Assembly: GCA_902799955.1 (NCBI GenBank)
Contig: CADCCQ010000007.1
Location: 1 to 64,000 of the forward strand
Direction: 5' to 3'
DNA from: an uncultured bacterium
GTDB taxonomy: Bacteria; Verrucomicrobiota; Kiritimatiellia; RFP12; UBA1067
DNA length: 64,000 bases
A model generated the notes under the pieces. That model was given only the letters and a program-made list of their open reading frames with translations, made no database searches and was not told the origin of the DNA. This document shows, one piece after another, positions 19,983 to 28,602 of the stretch. A program made the translations under genes and the position numbers. Position 1 is the first letter of the stretch, and each line of letters opens with the position of its first letter.

Positions 19983-20546
19983 ATGATCGCAGTTTGGGGT
20001 TTGCTAATCGGACTACCGCTCCTCGCCTTCGGCGGGGCGCTTGTGTTTTTCCCCGAAACGGCGCGCCGTTTCTCCATGTGGTACAGGACCTCCAAAGTCG
20101 TCGCCGCGGTGCTCACCACCATCGCCTGGTGCTGGACGGCATACGAATGCGACACTATCGGGATCGACGCCTTCGACGCCGTGACAAAGGCGTTCCCCGG
20201 CGAGCTGTGGATACTCGCGGTCGTGCTTTCGTTCCTGACCTACCACTGGATGCCGAAGAATTTGCCAGTGCGCGCGCTCACCGGCATAATGATGCTCGTC
20301 CCGGCCGCGCTGTTCCGGACGACCCACGCCTACCGCCCCCCGCAGGGCACGCTTTTCGCGGCGGTCGACCTTTTCGTCATTGTCGCGTACATCGGCGCGA
20401 TAATCGGCATGTACGGGATGTTCTACCCCTGGCGGCTTGAGAAGGGCCTCGACGCCGTCCTCGCCAGGCGCTGGGCGAGCGCGGCGCTTGGCGCGGCGTT
20501 GTCCGCGGCCGGCATCGCGCTTGTGGCGATTGGGTTTGCTTTGTAA
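19983..20546 (+). CDS. Integral membrane protein of unknown function
   Basis: 187 residues with about five hydrophobic segments: ~2-24, 38-54, 74-90, 96-113, 124-146, and a last one at 164-186. An amphipathic stretch WYRTSK follows the first segment. No transporter signature is recognised. The ATG at 19983 lies 15 nt after the tRNA and no strong ribosome-binding site is visible, so it may be expressed from the tRNA promoter (inference). Confidence 0.7.
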   Translation: MIAVWGLLIGLPLLAFGGALVFFPETARRFSMWYRTSKVVAAVLTTIAWCWTAYECDTIGIDAFDAVTKAFPGELWILAVVLSFLTYHWMPKNLPVRALTGIMMLVPAALFRTTHAYRPPQGTLFAAVDLFVIVAYIGAIIGMYGMFYPWRLEKGLDAVLARRWASAALGAALSAAGIALVAIGFAL

Positions 20547-20579
20547 AACAGTAAAAGCGAATAGCAAGAAAGGGAAGAA

Positions 20580-22220
20580 ATGAAGCGAGCAAGACATGCG
20601 GTTGTGGTGGGATTGGCCATAGCGGCCGCGTTTTCCGGCGTCAATGCGGCCGAGGCTCTGAAGCCGAAGGCGCTTGTTATCATGCTTGACGGAATGAGGG
20701 CGGATGCCGTTGAGAACGCGGTCGCGCCGAATCTCCAGATGCTCCGGGACGGCAGGTGGCAGCCTGGCTACAAGTGCAGCTGGTCGCTCAACGCCAACAC
20801 GATCCTCGACGCCGGCACGATCAGCGGGCCGAACCACATAGCCATCGCCTGCGGCATCACGTTCAAGAAGCACAACGTCCCCGGGAACGGCAAGAACGTC
20901 TGCGACCACAAGAAGTGGCCCAGCTGGCTCGTGCGCCTCGTGAGCGCGCGGCCCGAGAAGAAGGCGCTTTTCATGTATTCTTGGAAGTGGGACGAGAGCA
21001 TTTCGCCCGATCCGCGCGTCAAGTTCATCCATGGCTCCGACGCGGCGAACTACGCCGCGATGCCGAAGATCCTCGCCGCGCCGGACGCGCCCGACGCCGT
21101 GCAGTGGTACATTGACGAGCCAGACCACGGCGGACACGGCTTCGGCTACTACCCCTACACGTCGGGCTACCTCTACACCGTCCACTCCGCCGACCGCGCC
21201 ATCGGCGCGGCGCTCAAGGCCATTGCCTCGCGTGCGACCTTCGCGCAGGAGGACTGGCTCATCATCGTGACGGCGGACCACGGCGGCTACCACACCGGGC
21301 ACGGGTTGATGAACGGCCCGGCGACGTCGATCCCGCTGCTTGTCTGCGGGCGCGGCTTCGCGCAGGGGCGCCTCGTCGGTACGCCGCACAACTTCCAGTC
21401 CGCCGCGACCGCGCTCAGGCACTTCGGCGTCGACACTTCGGCGATGGGCCTCGACGGCGCGGCAATCGAGCCGAAGGTCGCCAATGACGCGCCGCGCTCC
21501 CTCCGCGACGGCCTTTCCGTCTATCTTCCATTCAGCGGCAAGGTGGCCAACGCCGTCGCCGGCGGCCCGGTCCCGGAGATCCGCGGCAAGGCCACCCAGC
21601 TGCTCAAGAGGGGCGGATTCCTCGAGGGCAGCCTTCGCGTGGCGGCGGACACCAACAAGCTCTGCGGCGTGTGCCTTAAAGGCTCGGAGAAGCTCGCGTT
21701 CGAGAACGGGTCCGACTTCGCCGTCGCGATGTGGGTGCGCATGCCCGACAAGCAGGCCGGCGACCCCGTCGTGGCGTCCAACAAGGACTGGAATCGCGGC
21801 AACAACCCCGGCGTCGCGATCGTCGCGTCAAAGACGCTCGGCAAGAAGTACGGCCCCGGCGTCTGCATCAACACCGGCCTTCCCAACGGCAGGCGCAACG
21901 ACATGGGCCCGTATGACATCGAGTACGGCAAGTGGACGTTCTACGCCGCCACGTGCGACAGCGACGGCGTGATGCGCTTCTACCAGGGCGGGCCGGACGG
22001 ATTCCTCTACATGATGTCCGAGAACGTCGCCGGCGCGAAGGTCGCGACCGGGCAGCCGTTCTTCATCGGACAAGACGGAACCGGCAAGTACCCCTGTCCG
22101 TTCAAGGGCGACGTCGACGAGTTCGCGCTCTGGACGCGCACGCTTTCGCACGAAGACGTGCGGAAGGTCTACGAGGCGGGCCGCATGGGCATCGAGATCG
22201 GCGAGCTGCTGGGGAAGTGA
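20580..22220 (+). CDS. Exported type I phosphodiesterase/alkaline-phosphatase-superfamily protein with LamG domain
   Basis: 546 residues. Signal peptide (MKRARHAVVVGLAIAAAFSGVNA), then a catalytic domain with LVIMLDGMRADAV (metal-binding Asp), GTISGPNHIAIACG (nucleophile region, Ser in place of the usual Thr) and VTADHGGYHTGHG (metal-binding Asp/His). These are the hallmarks of nucleotide pyrophosphatase/phosphodiesterase-type alkaline phosphatases. Residues ~320-546 form a LamG/concanavalin-like beta-sandwich with FAVAMWVRMP and a DEFALWTRTLSHEDV end typical of that fold. It probably removes phosphate or sulfate-like esters from sugars or nucleotides in the periplasm. It opens the sugar-catabolism run. 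AAAGGGAAG is the ribosome-binding region. Confidence 0.85.
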   Translation: MKRARHAVVVGLAIAAAFSGVNAAEALKPKALVIMLDGMRADAVENAVAPNLQMLRDGRWQPGYKCSWSLNANTILDAGTISGPNHIAIACGITFKKHNVPGNGKNVCDHKKWPSWLVRLVSARPEKKALFMYSWKWDESISPDPRVKFIHGSDAANYAAMPKILAAPDAPDAVQWYIDEPDHGGHGFGYYPYTSGYLYTVHSADRAIGAALKAIASRATFAQEDWLIIVTADHGGYHTGHGLMNGPATSIPLLVCGRGFAQGRLVGTPHNFQSAATALRHFGVDTSAMGLDGAAIEPKVANDAPRSLRDGLSVYLPFSGKVANAVAGGPVPEIRGKATQLLKRGGFLEGSLRVAADTNKLCGVCLKGSEKLAFENGSDFAVAMWVRMPDKQAGDPVVASNKDWNRGNNPGVAIVASKTLGKKYGPGVCINTGLPNGRRNDMGPYDIEYGKWTFYAATCDSDGVMRFYQGGPDGFLYMMSENVAGAKVATGQPFFIGQDGTGKYPCPFKGDVDEFALWTRTLSHEDVRKVYEAGRMGIEIGELLGK

Positions 22221-22227
22221 AGAGCGA

Positions 22228-22295
22228 GTGTAAAATGTAAAGTGTAAAATGTAAAGTGTAAAGTGTAAAGTGTAAAATGTAAAGTGTAAAATGTA
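22228..22295 (+). repeat. [A/G]TGTAAA heptamer array between genes
   Basis: About nine head-to-tail GTGTAAA/ATGTAAA units follow the phosphodiesterase stop codon. In this direction TAA occurs in all three frames. Confidence 0.9.
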
Positions 22296-22344
22296 GAGGG
22301 GACAGGGAAGAGTCGAAGAACAAAAGAAGAAAAGAGAAAACGAC

Positions 22345-23256
22345 ATGAACAGACGTGAATTCATAATCGGGGCGGCGGCGGTTGCCGCGGGCGGCGCGAA
22401 TGTGTTCGCCGAGCAGTGCTGCGCCGCCAAGGGGAAGGCGTCGAAGATCCTCTTCGGCGCGTGCCGCTCGAGCGTCGAGGACATCAAGATCATGCGCGAT
22501 CTCGGGTACGATTTCTGGGAGTGGGGCGCAGGCTCCGCGTTCGACCCGTCGAAGGACGACGCGTGGTGGCAGCGGCAGAAGGAGGCGATTGCGAAGCGTC
22601 CGCTCCCTCTGCGCAGCTGCAACGGCTTCCTCCCCGGCAGGTTCCGCCTCACCGGGCCGAAGGCCGACCACGGCCCCGCGCTCGACTACGCGGAGAAGAT
22701 CCTGCGCCGTGCGGACGAGATCGGCGTGAAGACGATCGTGTTCGGGTCCGGCGGCGCGCGCAACGTGCCGAAGGACTTCGTGAAGTCCGACCCCGCGGCG
22801 ATAGAGAAGGGGACGAGACAGTACGCCGACTTCTGCGCGGCGCTCGCGAAGCGCGTCGCCGACCTCAAGACCGTCCAGGTCGTCATCGAGCCGTTGCGCG
22901 CGAAGGAGTCGAACATCGTCAACTTCGTATGGCAGGGCAAGAAGATCGTTGACGAGGTGAACTCGCCGCGCCTCAGGCTGCTGGCGGACATCTACCACAT
23001 GATGATGGGCGACGAGAAGGCGGACAGCATCGTGAAGGCCGGGCCTATACTGAAGCACTGCCACATCGCAGACTTCGACACGCGCCAGTTCCCGGGGCAC
23101 GACCCGAAGAAGGCGTACATTCTAAAACCGTATTTCGACGCGCTCAAGGCCATCGGCTACGATGGAGGCGTCAGCTGCGAGTGCGGCTGGGGCGGCAAGG
23201 GCGAATTCGCAAAGAACGCAAAGACTGCAATAGAGACAATGAAAGGACTACTGTAA
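22345..23256 (+). CDS. Tat-exported sugar phosphate isomerase/epimerase-like TIM-barrel protein
   Basis: 303 residues. The N-terminus NRREFIIGAAAVAAGG is a twin-arginine signal. The rest is a xylose-isomerase-like TIM barrel: DLGYDFWEWG (first strand), TIVFGSGG, VVIEPLRAKESN (Glu metal ligand), LADIYHMMMGDE (Asp-x-x-His), HCHIADFDTR (His) and SCECGWGG (final Glu). The four metal-ligand positions of the family are therefore present. Related proteins epimerise or isomerise keto sugars, or act on 3-keto-glycosides. The TAA overlaps the ATG of the next gene (TAATG), so the two are translated together. Confidence 0.85.
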   Translation: MNRREFIIGAAAVAAGGANVFAEQCCAAKGKASKILFGACRSSVEDIKIMRDLGYDFWEWGAGSAFDPSKDDAWWQRQKEAIAKRPLPLRSCNGFLPGRFRLTGPKADHGPALDYAEKILRRADEIGVKTIVFGSGGARNVPKDFVKSDPAAIEKGTRQYADFCAALAKRVADLKTVQVVIEPLRAKESNIVNFVWQGKKIVDEVNSPRLRLLADIYHMMMGDEKADSIVKAGPILKHCHIADFDTRQFPGHDPKKAYILKPYFDALKAIGYDGGVSCECGWGGKGEFAKNAKTAIETMKGLL

Positions 23257-24638
23257 TGGAAAACATCAACCGTCGTGACTTCATCAAGGGGTCTGCCGGG
23301 CTTGCCGGCATCATCGCGGCCGGCTACGCGCCGTCGCTCTACGCCGCGGGCGCGAACGAGAGGGTGCGCGTCGCGTGCGTCGGGTACTCCGACCGCTTCC
23401 GCCAGTCCCTGCTGCCGTGCTTCCTCCACCACAACAAGAGCCTCAACTTCGACATGGTCGCCGTCGCCGACCTCTGGAAGAAGCGCCTTGAGGAGAATGC
23501 CGTCCCCGGCCTCGAGAAGGCCCTCGGGCACAAGGTCGACGCCTACCGCAGCGACGTCGAGCTCTACGAGAAGGCGAAGGACGTCGACGCCGTGATCATC
23601 TCGACGGCCGACTTCCAGCACGCCCAGCACGCGACGCACGCCGTCAACGCCGGCAAGGACGTCTACTGCGAGAAGCCGATGGCCGAGGACATGTACTCCG
23701 CGAACATGCTGCTCGACGCGGTGAACGCCAAGCGCAAGGCCGGATTCGCCCCGGGCGCGGTCCTCCAGATCGGCTCCCAGCGCCGCAGCGGCCCCGCATA
23801 CCACGCCGCCAAGGCGTTCCTCGAGAGCGGCAGGTTCGGCAAGCTCACGTACGTCGACCTCTGCTGGAACGTGAACCAGAACCGCCGCTGGCGCAGACCC
23901 GAGGACCTCGTCAAGTCCCTCAAGAAGGAGGACGTCGACTGGAACCTCTGGCTCCTCGACCGCGATCCCTCGAAGTATCCGTTCGACCCCCGCAAGTACC
24001 TCGAGTTCCGCCTTTTCTGGCCGTTCTCGAGCGGCATCCCCGGACAGTGGATGTGCCACCAGATCGACACGGTCGGCTGGTACACTGGCCTCCTCCACCC
24101 GCTTAGCGCCGTGGCGAGCGGCGGCACCTACGCCTGGAACGACGGACGCGTGAGCTTCGACACGTTCACCACGATCCTCGAGTATGGCCCCTCCAAGCTG
24201 AACGACAGGGGCTTCCAGGCGGTGTTCTCGTCGCGCCAGACGAACAGCGCGCGCGGCAACGTGGAGAAGTACCACGGCCCGAACGGCACGATCGACCTCT
24301 GCAGTGGCCGCTTCACGAGCGAGGGCATCGAGCATCCCAAGAAGAAGGTCAACGAGAAGCTCACCGACCACTACCAGGCGGCGGAGACGGCGGCGAACAC
24401 CGGCGGTGACAAGATGACGTCCGCGCACATGTACAACTGGATGACGTGCGTGCGCGGCCGCAAGGACCCGAACGCCTCGGTGGACGCCGGATACGGACAC
24501 GCCATCGCGCTCATCATGTCCAACGCCGCGTGCCGCACTGGCATGAAGGCGACGTTCGACGAGAACAAGCGCCAGGTGATGGTCGGCGGCAAGGTCTGGA
24601 CGGGCTACGACTCCACGGTCGTCAAGTGCCGCGGCTGA
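23256..24638 (+). CDS. Tat-exported Gfo/Idh/MocA-family oxidoreductase
   Basis: 460 residues from the ATG at 23256, which shares a base with the preceding stop codon. The signal is INRRDFIKGSAGLAGIIAAG (Tat type). A Rossmann fold follows (VRVACVGYSD in place of the classical GxGxxG, and DMVAVADL), then the family motif VYCEKPMAEDMYSA (the EKP lysine). The C-terminal domain includes MCHQIDTVGWYTG with the usual His/Asp. It is an NAD(P)-dependent or NAD-recycling sugar oxidoreductase, probably making or reducing a 3-keto sugar with the isomerase-like neighbour. Exported members often carry tightly bound cofactor (family knowledge). Confidence 0.88.
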   Translation: MENINRRDFIKGSAGLAGIIAAGYAPSLYAAGANERVRVACVGYSDRFRQSLLPCFLHHNKSLNFDMVAVADLWKKRLEENAVPGLEKALGHKVDAYRSDVELYEKAKDVDAVIISTADFQHAQHATHAVNAGKDVYCEKPMAEDMYSANMLLDAVNAKRKAGFAPGAVLQIGSQRRSGPAYHAAKAFLESGRFGKLTYVDLCWNVNQNRRWRRPEDLVKSLKKEDVDWNLWLLDRDPSKYPFDPRKYLEFRLFWPFSSGIPGQWMCHQIDTVGWYTGLLHPLSAVASGGTYAWNDGRVSFDTFTTILEYGPSKLNDRGFQAVFSSRQTNSARGNVEKYHGPNGTIDLCSGRFTSEGIEHPKKKVNEKLTDHYQAAETAANTGGDKMTSAHMYNWMTCVRGRKDPNASVDAGYGHAIALIMSNAACRTGMKATFDENKRQVMVGGKVWTGYDSTVVKCRG

Positions 24639-24655
24639 GCGAAGGGGGACGGGGC

Positions 24656-25360
24656 ATGCTGAAGGAGAAATTCGACCTGACGGGCAAGACCGCCCTAGTC
24701 ACCGGCTCCACGCGCGGGATCGGCAAGGCGATTGGCGATGCGTTCGAGGAGTACGGCGCGAAGGTGATACGCCACAACACGAAGGTGTGCGACCTCGCGG
24801 ACCCCGCGGCGATCGACGCGTTCTTCGACAGGCTGGAGGCGGAGTCATCAATGCCGGACATACTTGTCGCGAACGCGTCGATCCAGGCGAAGGTCCCCTG
24901 GACGGAGTTCCCGATGGACGAGGCGAGGAAGGAGATGCAGGTCAACTTCTTCGCCACGCTCCGGATGTTCCAGCGGTGCTATCCGAAGATGAAGGCGCAG
25001 AAGTGGGGTAGGCTGATAGTTGTCGGCTCGGTGAACGAGCTGAGGCCGCATCCCGACATGTGCGTCTACGCGGCGACGAAGTCCGCGCAGGAGAACCTCG
25101 TGCGCGGGATAGGCCGCCAGATAGCGTCCGAGGGCATCACCGTCAACAACCTGAGCCCGGGGGTGTTCAACACCGACCGGAACAGGGAGTGCCTCGCGGA
25201 TCCGGTCTACGGCCCGAGGGTGACGGCGGCGATCCCGATGCACGACTACGCGATGCCGGAGGACGCCGCGGGCGCGGCGCTTCTGCTGGCGTCCGACGCT
25301 GGCCGCTACATCACCGGCGCGACGATAAGGATCGACGGCGGGCTGTGCCTTCCGGGGTGA
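24656..25360 (+). CDS. Short-chain dehydrogenase/reductase
   Basis: 234 residues from the ATG at 24656, after GGGGGACGGGG. Cofactor-binding TGSTRGIG (16-23), ANAS in place of NNAG, catalytic Ser in VVGSVNE, and YAATK (Tyr-x-x-x-Lys) are all present. The C-terminal YITGATIRIDGG is typical of FabG-like SDRs. It is cytoplasmic, without a signal. Placed between the exported oxidoreductase and an MFS carrier, it probably reduces or oxidises the imported sugar or sugar acid; the substrate cannot be told from the sequence. Confidence 0.88.
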   Translation: MLKEKFDLTGKTALVTGSTRGIGKAIGDAFEEYGAKVIRHNTKVCDLADPAAIDAFFDRLEAESSMPDILVANASIQAKVPWTEFPMDEARKEMQVNFFATLRMFQRCYPKMKAQKWGRLIVVGSVNELRPHPDMCVYAATKSAQENLVRGIGRQIASEGITVNNLSPGVFNTDRNRECLADPVYGPRVTAAIPMHDYAMPEDAAGAALLLASDAGRYITGATIRIDGGLCLPG

Positions 25361-25382
25361 ACGACGAACGCGGAGAGGACGA

Positions 25383-26621
25383 ATGAAGAGGATTGACTAT
25401 AAGTGGAAGGCGCTGGCGCTGCTGTGGGTGGCGTTCTTCCTCCAGCAGGGCACGCGGCAGATATTCGGCGCGACGCTGACTTCGATCCAGGGGGCGTTCG
25501 GTGTGGACGCGAAGGGCATCGGCATAGTCGTGACGGTCTTCACCTTCATCTACGGCCTTTCCGTTCCGTTCGCCGGGCTGACGGCCGACCTCTTCAACCG
25601 CAAGTGGATGGTCGTCTCCGGTGTGTTCGTGTTCTGCCTGGGCATCTTCGCCTCGGGCTTTGCGTCGTGCGTCTGGATGCTGCTGGTGACGTACGGAGTC
25701 CTCAACGGCTTCGGACAGTCGTTCTACTATCCATCCGCGACTTCGATAATCGGCGAGCTCCACAAGGAGACGCGGGCGACTGCGCTGTCGATTCTGCAGA
25801 TGGGCCTCTATGCGGGGATCATCGGATGCAGCGCGGCCTCTGGGTATCTTGCGCAGGGCGGCGCGAACGGCTGGCGTCTGCCGTTCTGGGTGTTCGGCGG
25901 CATCGGCATCGCGTGGGCCGTCGTGCTTGCGCTTATGCTGAAGTCGAAGGCGGAGGGCCCGGAGGCCGAACGCCCCAGGTCCGAAGTCCCAAAGGCGTCG
26001 CTTCGCGAGGCGTTGACGGCGTTCCTGGGGAATCCGTCGGCGATACTCCTGATGCTGGGCCTTGGGATGATGATATACGTTGACGTCGGCTTCAAGACGT
26101 GGATGCCGAGCCACCTTGCAGAGTCGTTCGGGCTCGCGAAGGGCTCCGCCGCGCTCAATGCGGTCCTCTGGCACTACATCGGGGCGTTCGTCGGCGTGAC
26201 GCTCGGCGCGCGCATCTCCGACAGGCTCGTCGGGACACGCCCGTCCGTCAGGATGGAGACCAACATAGCCGGGCTCGCCCTCGCCGTTCCGTTCATCGCG
26301 TGGATGGCCTACACGCCGTCGCTCGTCGTGTGCTGCGCGGCGATGGCGCTTTTCGGCGTGTTCCGCGGCGTGTACGACTCGAACCTCATGGCCTCGCTCT
26401 TCGACATAATCCCGCAGCGCTACCATGCGTCGGGCGCGGGGATCATGCTGTCCGGCGCGTTCGTCTTCGGCTCCACGTCGCCGTTCGTCATGGGGCTCAT
26501 GAAGGACCGGTTCTCGTCGTCGTCGGGGCTGGCCTCGCTCGCGGCGTTCTACCTTGCGGGCGCGGCGATAATCACCGTCGCGAGATGGAGGAGCTATGGT
26601 GGGAAGGCAGTAGCAGCCTAG
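25383..26621 (+). CDS. MFS transporter, probably for a sugar acid or keto sugar
   Basis: 412 residues with about twelve hydrophobic segments and the central charged loop near residue 190-210. The MFS motif A-like GLTADLFNRKWM follows helix 2. The protein resembles the ACS/hexuronate-type branch (inference from the helix 1 QQGTRQIFGATLTSIQ region). It has a compact operon position, 22 nt after the SDR gene, with GAGAGG as ribosome-binding region. It likely imports the product of the exported hydrolases and oxidoreductase. Confidence 0.85.
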   Translation: MKRIDYKWKALALLWVAFFLQQGTRQIFGATLTSIQGAFGVDAKGIGIVVTVFTFIYGLSVPFAGLTADLFNRKWMVVSGVFVFCLGIFASGFASCVWMLLVTYGVLNGFGQSFYYPSATSIIGELHKETRATALSILQMGLYAGIIGCSAASGYLAQGGANGWRLPFWVFGGIGIAWAVVLALMLKSKAEGPEAERPRSEVPKASLREALTAFLGNPSAILLMLGLGMMIYVDVGFKTWMPSHLAESFGLAKGSAALNAVLWHYIGAFVGVTLGARISDRLVGTRPSVRMETNIAGLALAVPFIAWMAYTPSLVVCCAAMALFGVFRGVYDSNLMASLFDIIPQRYHASGAGIMLSGAFVFGSTSPFVMGLMKDRFSSSSGLASLAAFYLAGAAIITVARWRSYGGKAVAA

Positions 26622-26673
26622 AAAGGCCAGCGGGGCTAGAATAGCCAGAAAACCTAGAAGACCTGAAAACAAC

Positions 26674-26715
26674 AAACTCTAAACTCTAAACTCAGAACTC
26701 TAAACCCTAAACTAA
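26674..26715 (+). repeat. AACTCTA heptamer array between genes
   Basis: About six AACTCTA/AACTCAG/AACCCTA units follow a degenerate CTAGAA-rich stretch (26618-26670) after the MFS gene. TAA falls in all frames. The next gene's AAAAGGAG ribosome-binding site begins right after it. Confidence 0.85.
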
Positions 26716-26726
26716 AAAGGAGCAAT

Positions 26727-27482
26727 ATGCCATCACTAGCGGACATGCGCACAAAGGCCAAGGAGGCCGGCCTGATGAAGCTCGACAAGCTGATCGCCAG
26801 GCGCCAGCACATACCGACCAACGAGTTCCCGGTTCCCGTGAAGGAGCTGTGCGAGCGATTCGAGAAGCTGTACACGGGGTGCGTCAACGACGTCATGCGC
26901 GAGTTCACGCTCCTCGACCAGAACCTTCCGCACGACATCATGCCGCTTCGCGACGAGATGGTGCTGTGCGGCGAGGCGTTCACGGTGAAGAGCGCGCCCA
27001 ACGTGATGATCGAGGGCGAGATGACGTTCCGCGCGCAGATGCTCGACGACTTCAAGCCGAACGGCGTCGTCGTCTGGGACACGTCCGAGGACGTCGAGGC
27101 CAGCCTCTGGGGCGGCGTGATGACGGCGACCGCGATCACGAAGGGGATACGCGGCGCGGTCATCGCGGGCGGCATCCGCGACACGAAGCAGATCCTCGAG
27201 CAGAACTTTCCGGTGTTCTACAAGTACCGCGTCTCTAACGGCTCGCTCGGGCGCTGCATGATAACGCACTACCAGGTGCCCGTCAGGATCGGCAAGGTGA
27301 CGGTGCGTCCCGGCGACATAATCATGGGCGACATCGACGGCGTCATCTGCATCCCGCGCGAGATCGCCTACGACGTCCTTCTTCGCGCCGAGGGCATAGA
27401 GCGCAACGAGGTCGACATCTTCTCGTGGGTGCGCCAGGGCGACACGATCAGCGAGATCATCGACAAGGGCGGGTATTTCTAA
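26727..27482 (+). CDS. RraA-like protein (4-hydroxy-4-methyl-2-oxoglutarate aldolase/RraA fold)
   Basis: 251 residues. The RraA core is clear: YTGCVNDVMREF near the start, WGGVMTATAITKGIRGAVIAGGIRD (the GGxRD substrate loop), then the PVRIGKVTVRPGDIIMGDIDGVICIP strand-rich end with the conserved DIDGV. Family members are metal-dependent retro-aldol/decarboxylase enzymes acting on small keto acids, or RNase E regulators in Enterobacteria. In this sugar cluster an aldolase role on a sugar-derived keto acid is likelier. AAAAGGAG lies 6 nt before the ATG. PyrB-like follows after 12 nt. Confidence 0.85.
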   Translation: MPSLADMRTKAKEAGLMKLDKLIARRQHIPTNEFPVPVKELCERFEKLYTGCVNDVMREFTLLDQNLPHDIMPLRDEMVLCGEAFTVKSAPNVMIEGEMTFRAQMLDDFKPNGVVVWDTSEDVEASLWGGVMTATAITKGIRGAVIAGGIRDTKQILEQNFPVFYKYRVSNGSLGRCMITHYQVPVRIGKVTVRPGDIIMGDIDGVICIPREIAYDVLLRAEGIERNEVDIFSWVRQGDTISEIIDKGGYF

Positions 27483-27494
27483 GGAGGCGACGCC

Positions 27495-28571
27495 ATGCAC
27501 AGGCTGACGGACATAGGCTGGGAGGACTACTCGGCCCTTCCACTCGAGGAGAAGAAGGCGTACCTCGAGAGGCACGACGGCGGGGGGATGCCGTACCACA
27601 CGCTCTTCGCCCAGCAGTTCGACAGGCGGATACTGGAGAGGCTCTGCGCGCTCGCGAACAGGATACGCTTCATAAACAAGTCGAAGGAGGGCGCGCTGTA
27701 CCTGAAGGGGGTCCTCGCGCACAAGCGCGCGATGCTGTACTTCTCGCAGCCGTCGTCGCGCACGTTCCTCTCGCACCTGGCCGCCTGCCAGCTGCTCGGC
27801 ATAACGACCGGCTCCGTCCGCGACGCGGCGACGTCGTCGGAGTTCAAGGGCGAGAGCCACGAGGACTCCATCCGCACCTTCTCGTCGTACTTCGACATGA
27901 TCATAATGCGCTCGCCGGAGCAGGGCCTCGCCGAGAAGATGGCCTGGGAGCTCTCCAACAGCGAGCGCCCGGTGCCGATCCTCAACGCCGGGTCCGGCAA
28001 GGACCAGCACCCGACGCAGGCGCTCCTCGACATCTACACGCTCGTGAGGTCGTTCGAGACGAAGGGCGGCGTCGACGGGCGCACGGTCACGTTCTGCGGC
28101 GACCTCAAGCGCGGGCGCACGGTGCGTTCGCTGAGCTACCTGCTGACGGACTTCAACGACGTGAAGCAGGTGTTCGTCGCGCCCGCGGAGCTGCAGGTCC
28201 CGGGCGACGTGATCGAGATACTGAAGGCGAAGGGCGTCCGGTACGAGATCGCCGACGACCTCCGCGCCGCGACGAAGGTCTCGGACGCCGTCTACATGAC
28301 GCGCATCCAGGACGAGTGGGACAACTCGAAGGGGGAGTCGGCCAGGATCGACACCTCGCGCTTCAAGTTCGGCGCGGAGGAGCTCGCGCTGCTCGGGCCA
28401 GACGGCATAATCATGCACCCTCTGCCGCGCCGCGACGAGATCGCGACCTGCTGCGACCACGACCCGCGGGCGATGTACTGGCGCCAGATGCGAAACGGCA
28501 TGTGGATCCGCGCCGCGCTCATAGCCTCGACGTTCGGCTTTGAGCAGGAGATCATGAACTGTGGATACTGA
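27495..28571 (+). CDS. pyrB: Aspartate carbamoyltransferase-type enzyme
   Basis: 358 residues, slightly longer than the ~310 of E. coli PyrB. Carbamoyl-phosphate and aspartate motifs line up: QPSSRTFLS (usual STRTR), FKGES (Lys), IMRSP (Arg), KDQHPTQALLD, GDLKRGRTV, MTRIQ and HPLPRRDEIA. The second Arg of STRTR is Phe here, which is unusual for a true ATCase. The rest matches the E. coli-type catalytic chain. AAGGAGG sits 7 nt before the ATG. It lies between an RraA-like and a CoA-ligase gene rather than among pyrimidine genes, so it may be a paralogue with another amino-acid substrate; no pyrI is seen. Confidence 0.8.
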   Translation: MHRLTDIGWEDYSALPLEEKKAYLERHDGGGMPYHTLFAQQFDRRILERLCALANRIRFINKSKEGALYLKGVLAHKRAMLYFSQPSSRTFLSHLAACQLLGITTGSVRDAATSSEFKGESHEDSIRTFSSYFDMIIMRSPEQGLAEKMAWELSNSERPVPILNAGSGKDQHPTQALLDIYTLVRSFETKGGVDGRTVTFCGDLKRGRTVRSLSYLLTDFNDVKQVFVAPAELQVPGDVIEILKAKGVRYEIADDLRAATKVSDAVYMTRIQDEWDNSKGESARIDTSRFKFGAEELALLGPDGIIMHPLPRRDEIATCCDHDPRAMYWRQMRNGMWIRAALIASTFGFEQEIMNCGY

Positions 28572-28602
28572 GGGCGCTCCGCGCCCGAGGGAAAGGAGGC
28601 AA

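Noticed and set aside
22228-22295. Possible CRISPR array in the TGTAAA repeats
   Set aside because: Units are 7 nt with no spacers; it is a simple tandem array. No cas genes are present.
26674-26715. Telomere-like AACCCTA repeats
   Set aside because: Only one unit is CCCTAA-like; the rest are AACTCTA, and the array is internal between two genes.
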